Shown here: positions 20,431 through 32,400 of the stretch, piece by piece | Layout: every line of letters starts with the position of its first letter | How positions within the stretch are numbered: position 1 is the first letter of the stretch | Assembly: GCA_024663395.1 (NCBI GenBank) | Contig: JANFAH010000009.1 | Span: 682,001 to 746,000 of the forward strand | DNA length: 64,000 nucleotides | DNA from: Pisolithus tinctorius | Lineage: Eukaryota > Basidiomycota > Agaricomycetes > Boletales > Pisolithaceae | Direction of reading: 5' to 3' | Notes under the pieces: generated by a model | Told to the model about the DNA's origin: nothing | The model's input: only the letters and a program-made list of their open reading frames with translations | Database searches by the model: none | Translations under genes and position numbers: made by a program

Positions 20431-20700
20431 AGAAAATAAGGTATTTAAAAGACTAGTACAAAGATAATACAGATGTCAGTCAGAAGCTGGCCTGCATTGG
20501 CAGGCACAGACTATAAATCCCCCAGAACCCACACAGCTGGCCTGCATTAGCAGGCACAGACTAAGCCCCCAGGTCCCACAATGAAAAAGTCCTAAGCTGG
20601 CCTGCACTAGCAGGTACAGACTATGTAACCCCCCAGAACCCCAGCTGGCCTGCAAAAGCAGGCACAGACTAAACCCCCAGAACCCACAGGAAGATAGTAT
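20431..20700. repeat. Degenerate tandem repeat, about 55-60 bp
   Basis: Four imperfect copies of CTGGCCTGCAnTnGCAGG followed by CACAGACTA and a CCCCCAGAACCC run, between about 20485 and 20685. The core has a hairpin-forming GCCTGC…GCAGGC arm pair. Confidence 0.8.
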
Positions 20701-21040
20701 CAGTAACCTACACACCCATAGTGTGCTGGCCAGGCACACAGTGGGCTGCAGGACAACAACAGGATACTACAAGACATACCTTAAACCCATGCAGCTGCAG
20801 TCTACATAGGTGAAGTCCAGCATCAAGGGAGTGGTAAGAGGAACATGGGAGAGAGAAAGATGAAGAATGGTGTGTTGAAGTGTGTCTTTTATAAAATTTT
20901 CTGTTTGCTGCTGTTTGGTCATCAGCCACTGGTCGCAGCATGTGCAGTGAAGCATGTCACATGACATCACATGACATGCTGATGGCACACTGCACAGCAC
21001 AACATTACTTTTATGTAATCACAAAAGTGGACCAATAGTT
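20701..21040. other. Non-coding stretch
   Basis: No gene or RNA feature seen; short open frames only. Confidence 0.5.
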
Positions 21041-21460
21041 AATTGGTAATGAAAACACAGCTACAATGATGTCATGTCAAATTTGTAATGAAACCCTGCC
21101 ACAACTAATTACATAAGCATACTGATAATAATACCATCAGGGGCCATTTGTGAAGCTGAATACAGCTGTGCATATGTCAACACAGCCACATCAATGAGAA
21201 ATTCAAACTCTGCTTCGAGGGTGGTATAGTGATGGTAAGGGGTACACAGCCACAATGATGTCATGACAGAATCAGATTGAAACTCCGCTACATCTGATTA
21301 GGTAAGCATATTGATATTAATACCATCAGGGGCCATTTGTTGGGCTGAATACAGCTGTGTACATAATAAACACAGTCACATCAATGAGAAATTCAAACTC
21401 CGCTTTGATGGTGGGAAAGTGATGGCATGGGGTACACAGCCACAATGATGTCATTACAAA
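21041..21460. repeat. Tandem duplication, about 185-bp unit, two copies and part of a third
   Basis: The marker segment CACAGCYACAATGATGTCAT occurs at about 21057, 21246 and 21436. ATACCATCAGGGGCCATTTG occurs at about 21131 and 21323. The two full copies are clearly homologous but diverged. No open frame of interest. Confidence 0.8.
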
Positions 21461-21463
21461 ATC

Positions 21464-22043
21464 ATGTCAGCCGACCCCACTTCCAGGAGGTGGGTCCACC
21501 CTCCAGCCAGGTTGGCCGACCCCACTTCCAGGAGGTGGGTCCACCCTCCAGCCAGGTTGGCCAACCCCACTTCCAGGAGGTGGGTCTGCCCTCCAGCCAG
21601 GTTGGCTGACCCCACTTCCAGGAGGTGGGTCTGCCCTCCAGCCAGGTCAGCCAACCCCACTTTCAGGCAGTGGGTCCACCCTCCAGCCAGTTCAGCCGAC
21701 CCCACTTTCAGGCAGTGAGTCTGCCCTCCAGCCAGGTCGGCCAACCCCACTTCCAGGAGGTGGGTCCACCCTCCAGCCAGGTTGGCCAACCCCACTTTCA
21801 GGCAGTGGGTCCACCCTCCAGCCAGTTTGGCCGACCCCACTTTCAGGCAGTGGGTCCACCCTCCAGCCAGGTCAGCCAACCCCACTTCCAGGAGGTGGGT
21901 CTGCCCTCCAGCCAGTTTGGCCAACCCCACCTTCACAGTCCAGCCTACCCACCCCTAGGGACCACTGGCCAATATCGGTTAGTCCCAGTTTCAGGACAAA
22001 ATGTACATGTCAGATGACCCACTTTTAGGCTTACAAGTGACTG
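21464..22043. repeat. 45-bp minisatellite with unique flank, copy B, inverse of copy A
   Basis: About ten units of GGCCGACCCCACTTCCAGGA followed by GGTGGGTCCACCCTCCAGCCA, the reverse complement of the array at 9080-9450. The flank 21940-22043 matches 9000-9075 in inverse orientation (TTAGTCCCAGTTT…, ATGTACATGTCAGATGACCC). Confidence 0.9.
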
Positions 22044-22906
22044 AATCATGTGGGTCATGACCTGTTGAAGTGTTACCACCTTTACCTGATTTTTGCTTAC
22101 ATCGTACAAGCTTACATAATAAATCTTCGCACTTAGGATGTTTGTTTTTCCTTCAGGTGTACCTCAGACTTCTTCTAACTGAAGCCTGAGGTAACTGTTC
22201 TTCTTTGTTAATTAATAGCTACCTTACTGACTTACTACTGTAGTCTCCTTCCTAGGTTAGCTGTGAATATAGACTTCTTCTAACTGAAGCCTGAGTCTCC
22301 TTCCTAGGTCCCTCATCTCGGCCTCCCTTTAACATGACCATGATTCTGTCATTCACTGTCTCTCTCATGCTCATCAAAGGCTTTCTGATGGTGTATCATA
22401 CATTGTGCTTGCTGCTGCCATTGTGGAGATGTGCCCTGTTTTATTGTGAGAGACACTTTAGGACAACTCTTTGAGTGTCTTGCCCATTTCTTGACCAGAT
22501 CTCTCGCTTTTCAGGAGCCTGATGCTACTATTCAAGAGCTTCCAAATGGTACCTTTTCCATCATTGTCACTGCAGAACTCATGGTTATGTTTGGTTTTTG
22601 GTGGATGAGGGTACCTTTGGATGGATTTGCAGATATCTCAGGGTCAGAAGTGCAGATTCCCTCCATTCGTTTTGTGCTGTGCTCGCTGCATTCCCTTGTG
22701 CTGTCACATCTTGTTTTGTGCCATTCCGAGCCCCCATTTTTCGTCAGCGAGTTGTTGTCATGCCTCCTCCCTCATGACTGTGGATTCTTGTGTAGTCAAG
22801 CCACCTTCGGGTTGACTGGCAACATGTATTAAGTGATTGTACATTGTATTATCTCTGTGTTTTTGTAGGTTTGATTATCCAGGTGGATGTGTCTCTTTTG
22901 TGTGGT
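22044..22906. other. Intergenic stretch with a distant copy of the 1.6/8.2-kb repeat
   Basis: No gene seen. A short repeat TAGACTTCTTCTAACTGAAG / CCTCAGACTTCTTCTAACTG occurs near 22165 and 22270. Between about 22430 and 22800 the sequence resembles the diverged repeat of 8580-8970 (TCTCGCTTTTCAGG, AGATATCTCAGGGTCAGAAG, CAGATTCCCTCC). Confidence 0.45.
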
Positions 22907-22910
22907 GCGT

Positions 22911-24093
22911 TGTGAGTCAAAGTGTGGAAAGGTGGTGAAAACCAACCAAAACCAACACAAAAGACAAATGTAGAGCGAGTGGTGGTGTGCCTCTGTGGAA
23001 CCTGGAGGGCAGAAACCTGAATGTGGGGGGGGAACTTCAAGGAGAGGTGCTCCTGGCACAAGTCGTCGACGAGTTACACAGGAGAAGATGAATGAGTGAT
23101 GATTGGATGGGGGATGCTGAACAGAGTGAAGGTGTTCAGCTGAAAGGTACTTCAAGTAATGGACTTCAAGGAAACGTGCTCCTTGCACAAGTTGATGACG
23201 AGTTATGCAGGAGTGGGAGGATGACTAAGCAAGACTTGCTGACTAAGTGTGGATGGAGCTTCAGATAATGAATGGTGGTAGATAGACTCTTCCAAATGAG
23301 CCTCAACTACCAAGTATATGAATGATGACAGATAGACCCCTTCATGGAGCCTCAACTGTTGACGACGAGATAGGCACTGAACTGATTGCTGGACTTCTTC
23401 TGAATTGCTTCCTGATTGATTGTGGGTAGCTAAGTACATGGGGGTTTATATACTGAGGGGGGAGCACAGCTTGTGACAAACAAGGCACAAACACTTGGTA
23501 AGTAATGAGTAAGGACTGAGTAATCATGATGAGTAAGCAAGAAATGAAAAGTAAGCAAGCAAAGAAGATTGGTAAGTATTGGCAATAAACGAGTCAAGGA
23601 TAGTCAAAACATCACAAAACGAGTCAAATAGAATCAGAAACTGAGTAAGCGCACTGATATCACATTAGGGGTGGCGATGCAAGTTAGATCTCGGCAGAGA
23701 CATCTCCAGATCCAAAGATGGCATGACAGATGGATGGTGTTTCCAGACAGGGAAGTATTAATTCCAGAATTGAAGGGCATGAGTCAGGTGTCAAAGGGGG
23801 CTAGGGCATTGGGGGTCTGTGGGGCAATGAGAGCATACACGATCACGTCTCCCACCCTTCCATCCTCTCAGTGAAGTTAACAAAAACTTCATGAACGGGG
23901 CTCTGACGGAGGAGGAGGAAAAGGGGGAACGTCTTCTGCTGGATCTTGCAGTAAGAAGGCAAGATGCATGTCATACTTGTCATGAATGTGATCAGGGAGG
24001 CTGGAGGACAGTAGACTATACTGCAGCTGTTGCAATGTGGGAAGAATGATAGATGAGACTGGAATAAAGACGGTGCAGGGAGCAGGGAGGAAC
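22911..24093 (-). repeat. Gypsy-2 solo LTR, left fragment
   Basis: Homologous to the outer 1.18 kb of the 1,849-bp Gypsy-2 LTR, starting TGTGAGTCAAAG. It stops at GAGGAAC (24087-24093), where the KDZ transposon begins, and resumes at 52996. The 4-bp duplication GCGT at 22907-22910 matches 53681-53684 beyond the right fragment, so this was one solo LTR before KDZ entered. It is more diverged than the paired LTRs of the full Gypsy-2 copy. Confidence 0.93.
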
Positions 24094-24150
24094 CACATAA
24101 TGTACCTACTTTGTACCATATCATACGACCAAACGAGGTTGACAATCGGC
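24094..24150 (+). repeat. KDZ left terminal inverted repeat
   Basis: Begins CACATAATGTACCTACTTTG and contains GTTGACAATCGGCCGTGTTG. The right end read inward begins GAGCCCATGCACCTGGTTAG and contains GCTGACAATCGGCCGTTGG at the same distance. The 13-bp block GACAATCGGCCGT is identical at both ends; the rest is imperfect. Confidence 0.75.
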
Positions 24151-24289
24151 CGTGTTGCACAGACTGGCTAAAGTCGAGCCCACCTCTGAGTTGTCATCGT
24201 GTCACACAGCATAGCCATGATCATTGGATGTCACCATACTGCACAGTGTGGCTGAGGGGTTACTACTATATACATCTTGCCTGGATAAT

Positions 24290-25770
24290 CCTGGCATGGA
24301 TTCTGGCAAGTTGGGAAAGGTCTGGTACTAACCTGGTCTGGGCTCACTGGCATGAGCCCAGCATGTGTCAGCAATTGCCAGTGGGTCAGAAGGCATTCCA
24401 CTGTAATTCTATTGGTTTGGTATGAATGCCAGGCTAATTCCAGTAAGCTGGGACAAATGCCGGGATAATGCCAATAAGCCAGGAAACATACCAGTCTTAT
24501 GCTAGTGGGCCGGCACAGATGCCAAGGTGGTGATGGTCAGTTGGCATGGATGCCGAGCTAATTCCAGTTGGCCAGTATGGGTGACAGCAACCACACTATT
24601 TCCAGTGGGTCGGAAGGCATACCAATGTACATCCATTGGGCCAGTATGAGTTACGGCAATTTCTAGTATGCCGGGTCACATACCAGCCTTATGCAAGTGG
24701 GCCATGACAGGTGCCTGGATTATGGTGGGTAGTTGGAATATACGTCTAGCCAGCTTTCATGCCGGGAATAGTAAGCCGGGACCCATACCGGTATAGTGCA
24801 AATATGGCAGAATAGAGGATAAGCTGGTGTTGGTGTGTGGGCATGGATGCTCATCTAATTCCAGGTGGGCCGGATGGATCACAGCCTCCAGGATATTTGC
24901 AGTGGTTCGGAAAGCACACTAGTGGGGTGCTATTCGGCTGGTATGGCTTCCTGACATTTCCAGTTAGCTGGGCCAGATCCTGTGTTATTGCCAGTGAGCC
25001 GGGATATCTACCTGGCTGAATCTAGGGGACCGGCAGGGGGCCAAGGCTGGTGCCAGTTGGTTGGCATCAATTCCTAACTAACTCCAGTTGGCCGGAATGG
25101 ATCACAACCTCCAGGCTATTTACAGTGGTTCAGAAGGCATTCCAGTGGGACAGTATTGGGCCGGTATATGTTCCAGCCAAATCCAGTCAGCCGGGTCAAA
25201 TTCCCAGTTGTTGAACATGACCCAGGACACATACCGGCCACATTATAGTGGGCCGGCACAGGTTCAGGGCTGTTGGCAGTTGTCTGGCATCAATTCTGAA
25301 CCAACTCCAGTTGGCTGGGATGGATGAGACCCTCCGGGAGATTTACAGTGGTTCAGAAGGCACTCCAGTGGGATTCTATTGTGCCGGTATATGTTCCGGC
25401 CAAATCCAGTCAGCCAGATCAAATTCCCAGTTGTTTATCATGACCCGGGATACCTACCGGCCACAATGTAGTGGGCTGGCACAGGTCTAGGGCTGGTGGC
25501 AATTGTTTGGCATCAGTTTCTGAACCAATTCAGTTGGCCGGGATGGATGACACCCTCCAGGCTATTTACAGTGGTTCAGAAGGCACTCCAGTGGGATTCT
25601 ATTGGGCTGGTATATGTTCCGGAAAAGTCTAGTCAGCCGGGCCAAATTCCCAATTGGTGACCGTAACCCGGGACACATACCGGCCTTATGCTAAGGGACC
25701 GGGACAGATGCCCAGCCTATGGTGGTTGATTGGCATGGATGCCCAGTTAAGGCCACTTGATGTTACCGGT
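24290..25770. repeat. KDZ left subterminal array, about 223-bp unit
   Basis: Four successive copies of GGATGGATnAnAnCCTCCAG then TTACAGTGGTTCAGAAGGCA are spaced about 223 bp apart (about 24869, 25092, 25314, 25537). More diverged pieces lie to the left. GCCGG and its variants occur throughout. Subterminal repeats of this kind commonly bind the transposase; that role is inferred. No coding potential seen. Confidence 0.8.
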
Positions 25771-26385
25771 TTAGATGATGGGCTAGTCTTTTGGCATCCC
25801 CTGGTGAATGCATGAGCCATACAAGTAGTGTCACATATATTTTGGCTGGGCTGGGAAGCTATTGTCTATGGGGCTGATATATCAGTGGCCCGTGTAATAA
25901 GGCTTGGCTGGACCTGCAGTGTTCTGTTTGGAACGGTGGGAGCATATTTCAGTGTGCCGTGTGCATCGGCCTCAGCCCAAATTGGAGTGCCCATGTACTA
26001 TGGAGGGCTTATAGTCCATTGTACCGTGACCTTGGGGTGGGCCCAGATATTGTGATCCCGTAGGACAAGCTGGACGAATACTCCAGTGTTTCATGGTGTA
26101 CGGGAGGCCCACGATACGGTGTCCCGTCTGTCTCGAGTCAGCCTGTGTATTATGATCACCAATCCATGTGTTCTGGCACATATGCCACGGTCTCGTGCAC
26201 AACAAGCAAGCCAATCTCCCAGTGTTCCGTCTGACTGGATTCGGCTCGAGTTGAAGTGTTCCACCAATTACGGGCCAGCCATAGTCGGACTTTGGGAGAG
26301 GTATATGGCAAATAACTTGGCTTGGGATGGCATATAATATCCATAGAACCACCTTTACATGGACCCCCTATTGGATAAGTGTAGG
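25771..26385. other. Non-coding stretch downstream of TET/JBP
   Basis: No gene recognised. Plus-strand frames such as 25828-26055 have no domain and lie between the subterminal array and the 3' end of the dioxygenase gene. Confidence 0.4.
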
Positions 26386-27820
26386 TTATATGGAAGGTCC
26401 CACCGGACCTGCAGGCATCAACCAAGTCCGGACATTCTGAACTCTCATCCAATCCCCACAGGGTATCCCTATCCAATTGTGTATGTTGTCCCTCATGTAG
26501 TAGGCAAAGCAACATCGGTTCCCACCCACAGAACTAACCCCATGTCGAAGAAGCCGGCCAGAAAATGCAACTACAGTGCCGGGGTTGTAAAGGAACTGAA
26601 GGCCAAGCGTGGGGATATCCAATACACAATCTTCATAATCGCCAACCGTGACCAGCATGTCATACCAATCGGACCGTGAGTGTGGGTCCCGGTGAAAGGG
26701 TGTGGTCCAGTTAGAGATTATGGAGACATTAGTAAAAACTGACGGCCAGTGCTGCAAGGCATCCTGCATATCTTGGTTATGCTGACTCGACCATGTGTCC
26801 AACGACTGCATGGCTTGCCTTCCAGCCTCATACAGGCCTGGGTGCATAATTGAAAGCACACCGGAGAGGATGGCAGCTGGGAGGTAAGACCGCTGGGACC
26901 ATTCACGACTGGCATCCATCCGTAGGTCAGTGGAAACTGACGGGGCAAAGTTCAGGGTCTGGATGCCACTTGAGAGACATACCCCTGAGGTAATATAGCC
27001 ATACCATATGCCCCTGTTGGTGCCTGGCCGGGGAAAACTCCAGGCACCCCAGTGACTGTGAAGTGTGATTGAAATATTCAGCATTTTTCTGCCAGGAGCC
27101 ACTTGTCATACTCTTGGACATTGTGTGGTGAAGGGGGTCCAGAGTGGCAAGCATGTGTGTCTGCAGGGATGCCTGAATAATATAGTGTGTAAAGGAAATG
27201 TTCGAACTGACTTGCAAATCATTGGTGATGGCGCCAGGAAGGTACCACAATGCAATGGTATCGCCGGTACCAAGGATTACCATAGGTTCATCCACAAAGC
27301 CGGTCAGACTTGATGGATGCGCTGCCAGGTGACCTGCCTCCTGGGTTTCATCAACCCCCAATTCCATAGCTGAAAGACACTCAGAAAGCTGGATCAGATC
27401 GATGCCACTTTGCTCTGCAATACAATTTACATTTGATTTTACATTCAGCTGGGACATCAGCTTACTTCTATTATTGTATGCCGCATGCATGCTGGCCACT
27501 ATCTGATTCATAGCAACAATGCCATGTGTTGGAATCTGGAGTGGAGGATCTGGTTTGGGGGCATTCAGTCCCGGGAAGGTTTGACTGGAGAATTCCCGGC
27601 GCATATAGTGTGTAATATCCCAGGTGGCGCTGTGATTTATTGCCATTAAGATCGGAAGACGATATAGCGAGCACGGTGTTGATGACAGGTAATCTGGTAG
27701 CTGTAGTGTGTAGTATGGAACCGTGGCTATGTATGCCGGTGTTTTCCGGACCATAGTGAAGCTGCCATGGTTACACGGCGTTGGTAAATGACCATTCAAG
27801 CCTTCAAAAACAGGTGCCAC
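26386..27820 (-). CDS. TET/JBP-family 2OG-Fe(II) dioxygenase (5-methylcytosine oxidase type)
   Basis: Two overlapping frames. The N-terminal part is read from ATG 27820 to about 27000, the catalytic part within 27102-26386; an intron or frame change near 27000-27100 joins them. The catalytic frame has the double-stranded beta-helix signature. The metal-binding HRD is at 26686-26694 (TPFHRD), the distal His is in SGRLLRHGV (26542-26544), and the 2-oxoglutarate-binding Arg is in GNRCCFAYYM. The segment LQFLYNPGTVVAFSGRLLRH is characteristic of fungal TET/JBP proteins from KDZ elements. Family enzymes oxidise 5-methylcytosine to hydroxymethyl and further forms, or hydroxylate thymine in JBP; the substrate here is inferred. 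No in-frame stop occurs in the catalytic exon, so it may be functional. It sits next to the left KDZ end. Confidence 0.85.
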
Positions 27821-27904
27821 TATGGTGGCATAGTACCTCCGGCTTCCACATATTATTCCAGCATTGTATGGGTACCAAGATAGAGGCGATAGATGGTGAG
27901 TTCT

Positions 27905-28330
27905 GCTATGGCTCCGGTGCTAGCTACACTTCCTACCACACCGGTTCCATTTCATGGTGTTCATGTTCCTTTATACACCATGCCAAAGCATTAGATGATG
28001 GACCGGGGCCTTTCAACCTAATTTTGTATTCCACAGCCATTGAGAAAACATGATGCAGCCTTTTCTAGCACAGGTCTGGCAGTCCCGGTAATGCACAGAT
28101 ACAATGTTCTACTACGGGTCTGGCACTAGCTACACTTCCTACCATGCCGGTCATATTTCAGCATGTGGACCTTTCATTATACACTGTCCACAAGCATTGG
28201 ACGATAGCCTGGGGCCTTTCCAACTAATTGCCTATTCCACAGCCATTGAGAAAATGCAACAAGGCCTTTCCCAGTACAGGTCCAGCAGTGCCGGTAATGC
28301 ATAGATACACTACGGTCGCATCATCAGCAT
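27905..28330. repeat. 216-bp tandem duplication between TET/JBP and the divergent coiled-coil gene
   Basis: Two copies offset by 216 bp share CTAGCTACACTTCCTACCA, GCATTRGAYGATRG, GGGGCCTTTC and TATTCCACAGCCATTGAGAA. The block fills the intergenic space between divergently read genes, so it may be a duplicated promoter region. Both copies also hold a short homologous open frame, which could be chance. Confidence 0.8.
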
Positions 28331-28511
28331 TGTTCAGATTGATATCCAGCCACTTGGCTCATGACAACCGCTGTGCCGGGATAGGCCACTTGCTATTCTG
28401 GCCTCCCGGGATGTGATTATTGATGATCTCTTATCTTGCAGTCATCACATGTGTCAGCCACATTGCTATGTAATAACATTTTCACCCGATCCAACTCTAC
28501 TCCGAATCACC

Positions 28512-29316
28512 ATGGATGTCAGGACCGCTAATCTATCCTACCTCTCCATGATAATCCAATACATCGGTGTCCGATTTAGACAGTTCACATATGCTTTGCA
28601 GCAGGCCAACAACCCAAGTGATCGACTGCCAGATGACTGGTATCAGCAGGTTCAGGTGGAAACAGTGAGTTTGTCGAAATGGATGCTGGTTTGCTGTGTC
28701 ACAGACTTTTCCACAGCATATATTGAAGCAGGCCCTGGCTACCTGCAACACATATGGGACAATCATGAAGGTCCCACATGTTGCCAATGAACTGCTTTGG
28801 TGGACGGCCGTACAAAATATGGGAGAGACCGCCCTGCTGGCACACATCATGGAGTTGAATGTGCTGCAGGTCAAAAGAGGAGAGGTGAGACATATGATCC
28901 ACACCGGTCCTATGCCACATACCTGGTGGACAAGGGACCCTACCCATCTGGATGGGTATGATCGTCGGTCGTTGGAGGAAGTTTTGCAGGAGGCCAAGGA
29001 ATTCTTTGTTGGGGTTGAGGTGCGCAGTGGTCATTTTTCGATCATTCCATTGAATCCATCTGTGCCATAGGAAGGAAAAGAGAGTCTCCCACTGCTGTGT
29101 GACATGGACCGGATGCCATCAGACAGCATCGGCCGGTTGATTGAAAGCTGTGACGAGATGATCCATCAGGAGGAGGAGGAGATTCGCTGGCTCCATGGTG
29201 TGATGGAATTCTGCAGTGAATGGCTCACCCTTTTTGACAGCCTTGGACAAGTACAGGACCAGCTTGAGGACTTCCAAGTCAATTCAGTTACCCAGCCAGG
29301 AGCCAGCAATAAGTAG
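28512..29316 (+). CDS. Unknown KDZ-borne coiled-coil protein, about 237 aa
   Basis: Exons 28512-28664, 28705-29019 and 29071-29316. Introns of 40 and 51 nt have GTGAGT…CACAG and GTGCGC…CATAG ends; both joins are in phase 0. The first acceptor could instead be 28716. The protein starts MDVRTANLSYLSMIIQYIGV, has a mixed alpha-helical body with several Trp, and ends in an acidic helix (DEMIHQEEEEIRWLHGVMEF) followed by a Gln-rich coil. No signal peptide or membrane segment. I do not recognise the family. It is divergent from TET/JBP and convergent with the transposase gene, whose ends are 97 nt apart. Confidence 0.65.
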
Positions 29317-29412
29317 GGTGCTGTCCTCATTACACATCTCATTAGAATCTTGATATGTAATTTCCCTGCTTTCATACTATCTAGAGATATATGCACATTA
29401 CTCTGCCAATTC

Positions 29413-32400
29413 CTATCTTGAAGTACATCCTAGTGTTCCTGCTAAATCCCGATACATCTGGGACTGCCTAGCCGAATAACATGCGAAACCAGTATTGCCC
29501 ACTGCCAATGCCTCCATATGCCAGCCACTCCAGAATTTCTCCTTGTGTAAGAAGAATTTCTGTGTCCACCCAGTCTCCAGTGTGAGTAACTCTAGCTCTT
29601 CTTCCCAGCGATCCCGTAGCGCTTTTGTACGCAGCCAGTTGACTCGATAAACTGTGATAATTCAGTCAGTATTTCACACAAGCCCAATTGATCTGCCTAC
29701 ATTCCGACATCCTGTCATTCATGGCAGAATCCCGGGGAAGGTCCACGGTCCAAAACCAGGCCAGAGTGTCATCGCGATGACCTCTTGCATTTGGGTCTGC
29801 AATTGTGGCACTCACAGTCAGGTCTGCCCTATTCAATTCTTGGTATTTGCCAAGAATGTCCTCCCCAGCCCCCAGTGCAATAAGTTGCTTTCGGCACTGG
29901 CGATAGATGGCGGCATGCCGCTGAACCATTGCCTCTGCATTGGATATCCAGCCCCATGCCCGGGTTGTCATTTTGTAGTTCCCTCCTTTCTGGACATCTG
30001 TACGAAATATCATGGCCTTGTCCATGAGGGCCAGACGCAATTCATGCAATGCATCATTTGCCTGGCCCTGTCTCAGATGTATTTCCTGTTCCACAAGACT
30101 GCCGAGGCCCATGTCATGGAAATACTGTACTCCGATATATGATGGCAGTGGAACATCGCTGACCTCCTGGTGACCAGGATGATCAGGGAGGAACGGATCA
30201 TCAGTTTCGTCATTACTGTCCCCGTTGAGTGGGGCTATACTTCTGGGCCTTTGCCTGGGGTTAACTTGCCAGTCATTTCTGATGAACTGGGCTGCTCCAT
30301 GTACTAGTGCATCAATCTGTGATTGCAACCAGTCTTGCCGGCGCGAAATCGACAACCGGTCTGCCTCTGTTGCCCTGGCGTCCATATGTTGTGTATCCAT
30401 AGCAAGCACTATTTGAGCCTGCTCAACCTTTAATGCCCGTGCAATCCAAGTAGCTGAACCGCGTGAGCTGCTGAATGAATGGTCCTTATGGATTAGGTCA
30501 ATCTCAATGGCTTTCATGGTGGGTGCTACCATGATGTACGTAAGTTATGGGACAGATGATACAGTTGGCCCCCTTACCCTTCTCCAGCCGGACTTCATAT
30601 ATGTCCATGGCCTGCGGAGTATTCCGCCGGCATGACTGTGCCACAAGTTCTTGTTCCACCCATAACCGATGCAAGCCATCCGGTACCTTGCTATCCAACT
30701 CGTTGAATTTATCTTGGATTGTTGCTAATGACTGCTTGGCAACCTTGAACTTCCATTTCAATGCCGATGCTATGTGCAAGTAATTAAGCGGTGGTCAACC
30801 AGGTACTGTGATGACATATGCATCCATATCATTTTGAGGAAGTTACTATCATTCATTTGGAAGTCCAGCAACTCCTGACAATGTGCTGTCGCCATTCCCC
30901 GGGCTGATGGTGAGATTATGTTGAGAGAAGACCAGAGGGTCTCCATGATTTCACTGTCCACCCGGCCAGCACCCGGAATAAAGTTTGGAGCATATCTGGC
31001 GAAGCACTCTGTCTGATGGCCATGGACATGCCATAGTCCAATGCTGGGCTGAATCTGTAATCCGGAAGGCAGAGAGAGATATCTGTTTTCCTCAAGCCGG
31101 CGGGCCAAGTTCTTGCTATACTGACAATTGATGTCATAAAAGGTTATGACCGGTTGCCGGGGGTCCAATCCATGGTGCATGGCATGGACCAGAGCATAAT
31201 CCATATTGACCTGCCTGCTATATTGTTAGTCATGACCAGGGACTATGAATTGGTGCATACTGCTCTCCCTTCTGAAAGTCGACCATTGCATGAGGTACAA
31301 AACAGCCATGCCTCGCACAGGCACATCCACCAATCCCAGTCGATTCCAACTTATTCCTTTGTGCATTTGCTTGATTAACAGCCCGGTGGTTATTGCAGTC
31401 AGATTTCTGCACGACGCAATCAGTCCAGTGCATTTGGAGATATCATGGCGCACCAACTTCTATTCTATTTACAGTCCCAGTCAAATATTCCTTGTATGGA
31501 GCTGATGTGACCATGAAGCCATTTCCATCCATGAGCCAGACCTCTTCAGCAGCATTCTTGGGCAGCATATGCTCAGCCTTGAAGTTGCCATCCATCACAA
31601 AGGTCCTAGCAAACTGCCAGCTACACAAGTCAGGCTAACAATGCCTTTGCAACAATGAATAGAATATGGACTCAGAGAGAGCGATATCCTGATCCGGTAC
31701 ATTGATCCCTGGCTGGGGACAGGCAGGGCAGAAGAGGACAAGTTCACCGGCCTGGGGATCAGGCGACTGTTGATGGAATCCCTGCCATTTCAACAGCTTT
31801 AGGAGCCTCCACATTCTCGACACCCTGAGCAATTCCCTATACCTATTCTTCGACCGGCATGAGCGATGTGGCATATGGTAGGCCAGGGGTGATCGCACTC
31901 ACCGGCACTAGGTGAGGAAACACGCTTGAGGTGACTCTCTGAAGTTTGCTATAATAGTTCATGGTGGAGGTTCCACATTCAACATTGTCCCTGATGAAGT
32001 CGTCCAGCACCTGGAAAGTGAAAGCCGTCCTTGGTGCCTTAGTCGTAGCCGGGAATAGGCTGGCCATGGTAAGCTGAAGATGTGAATCCTCAGACCCAGG
32101 GCAGTTGCAATACTGCACATTGCAAAAGTGCACGCCGCCAGTGTCCACAACTGTCAGATAGTTTCTATCATCCAGTGGGTTGAGATGTGCCGGTCGTTGA
32201 CTCTCCTCGATGTCCTCCCACTCATCATCTACATGGCTGGCAGCATCCTCCCAAGAACCTTCTCCTGCTGGGCATGGTGCTCCGGCATGGCCCAAGTGTA
32301 GCACCAAACCAACCTACGATATCAGTCATCACAGATGATGGGTTGAAACCGGAACTCACCAGCCGTAGAGTGAAGTCTTCAAAGAATCTTCCATTCCATT

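Noticed and set aside
21454..21936. CRISPR-like regular repeats
   Set aside because: There are no unique spacers between units, and the surrounding genes are those of a eukaryote with introns.
8976..22072. CACTA-type transposon with CACT ends
   Set aside because: CACT can be read near both ends, but the flanking 3 bp do not match (TGT versus TTA) and no transposase is present. Kept only as an open question about the inverted minisatellites.
31635..31637. Nonsense TAG in the KDZ transposase
   Set aside because: A 51-nt intron (GTCCAT…GTGTAG) removes it and yields the expected DWQFARTFVMDGNF junction. The donor is weak, so the point is not certain.
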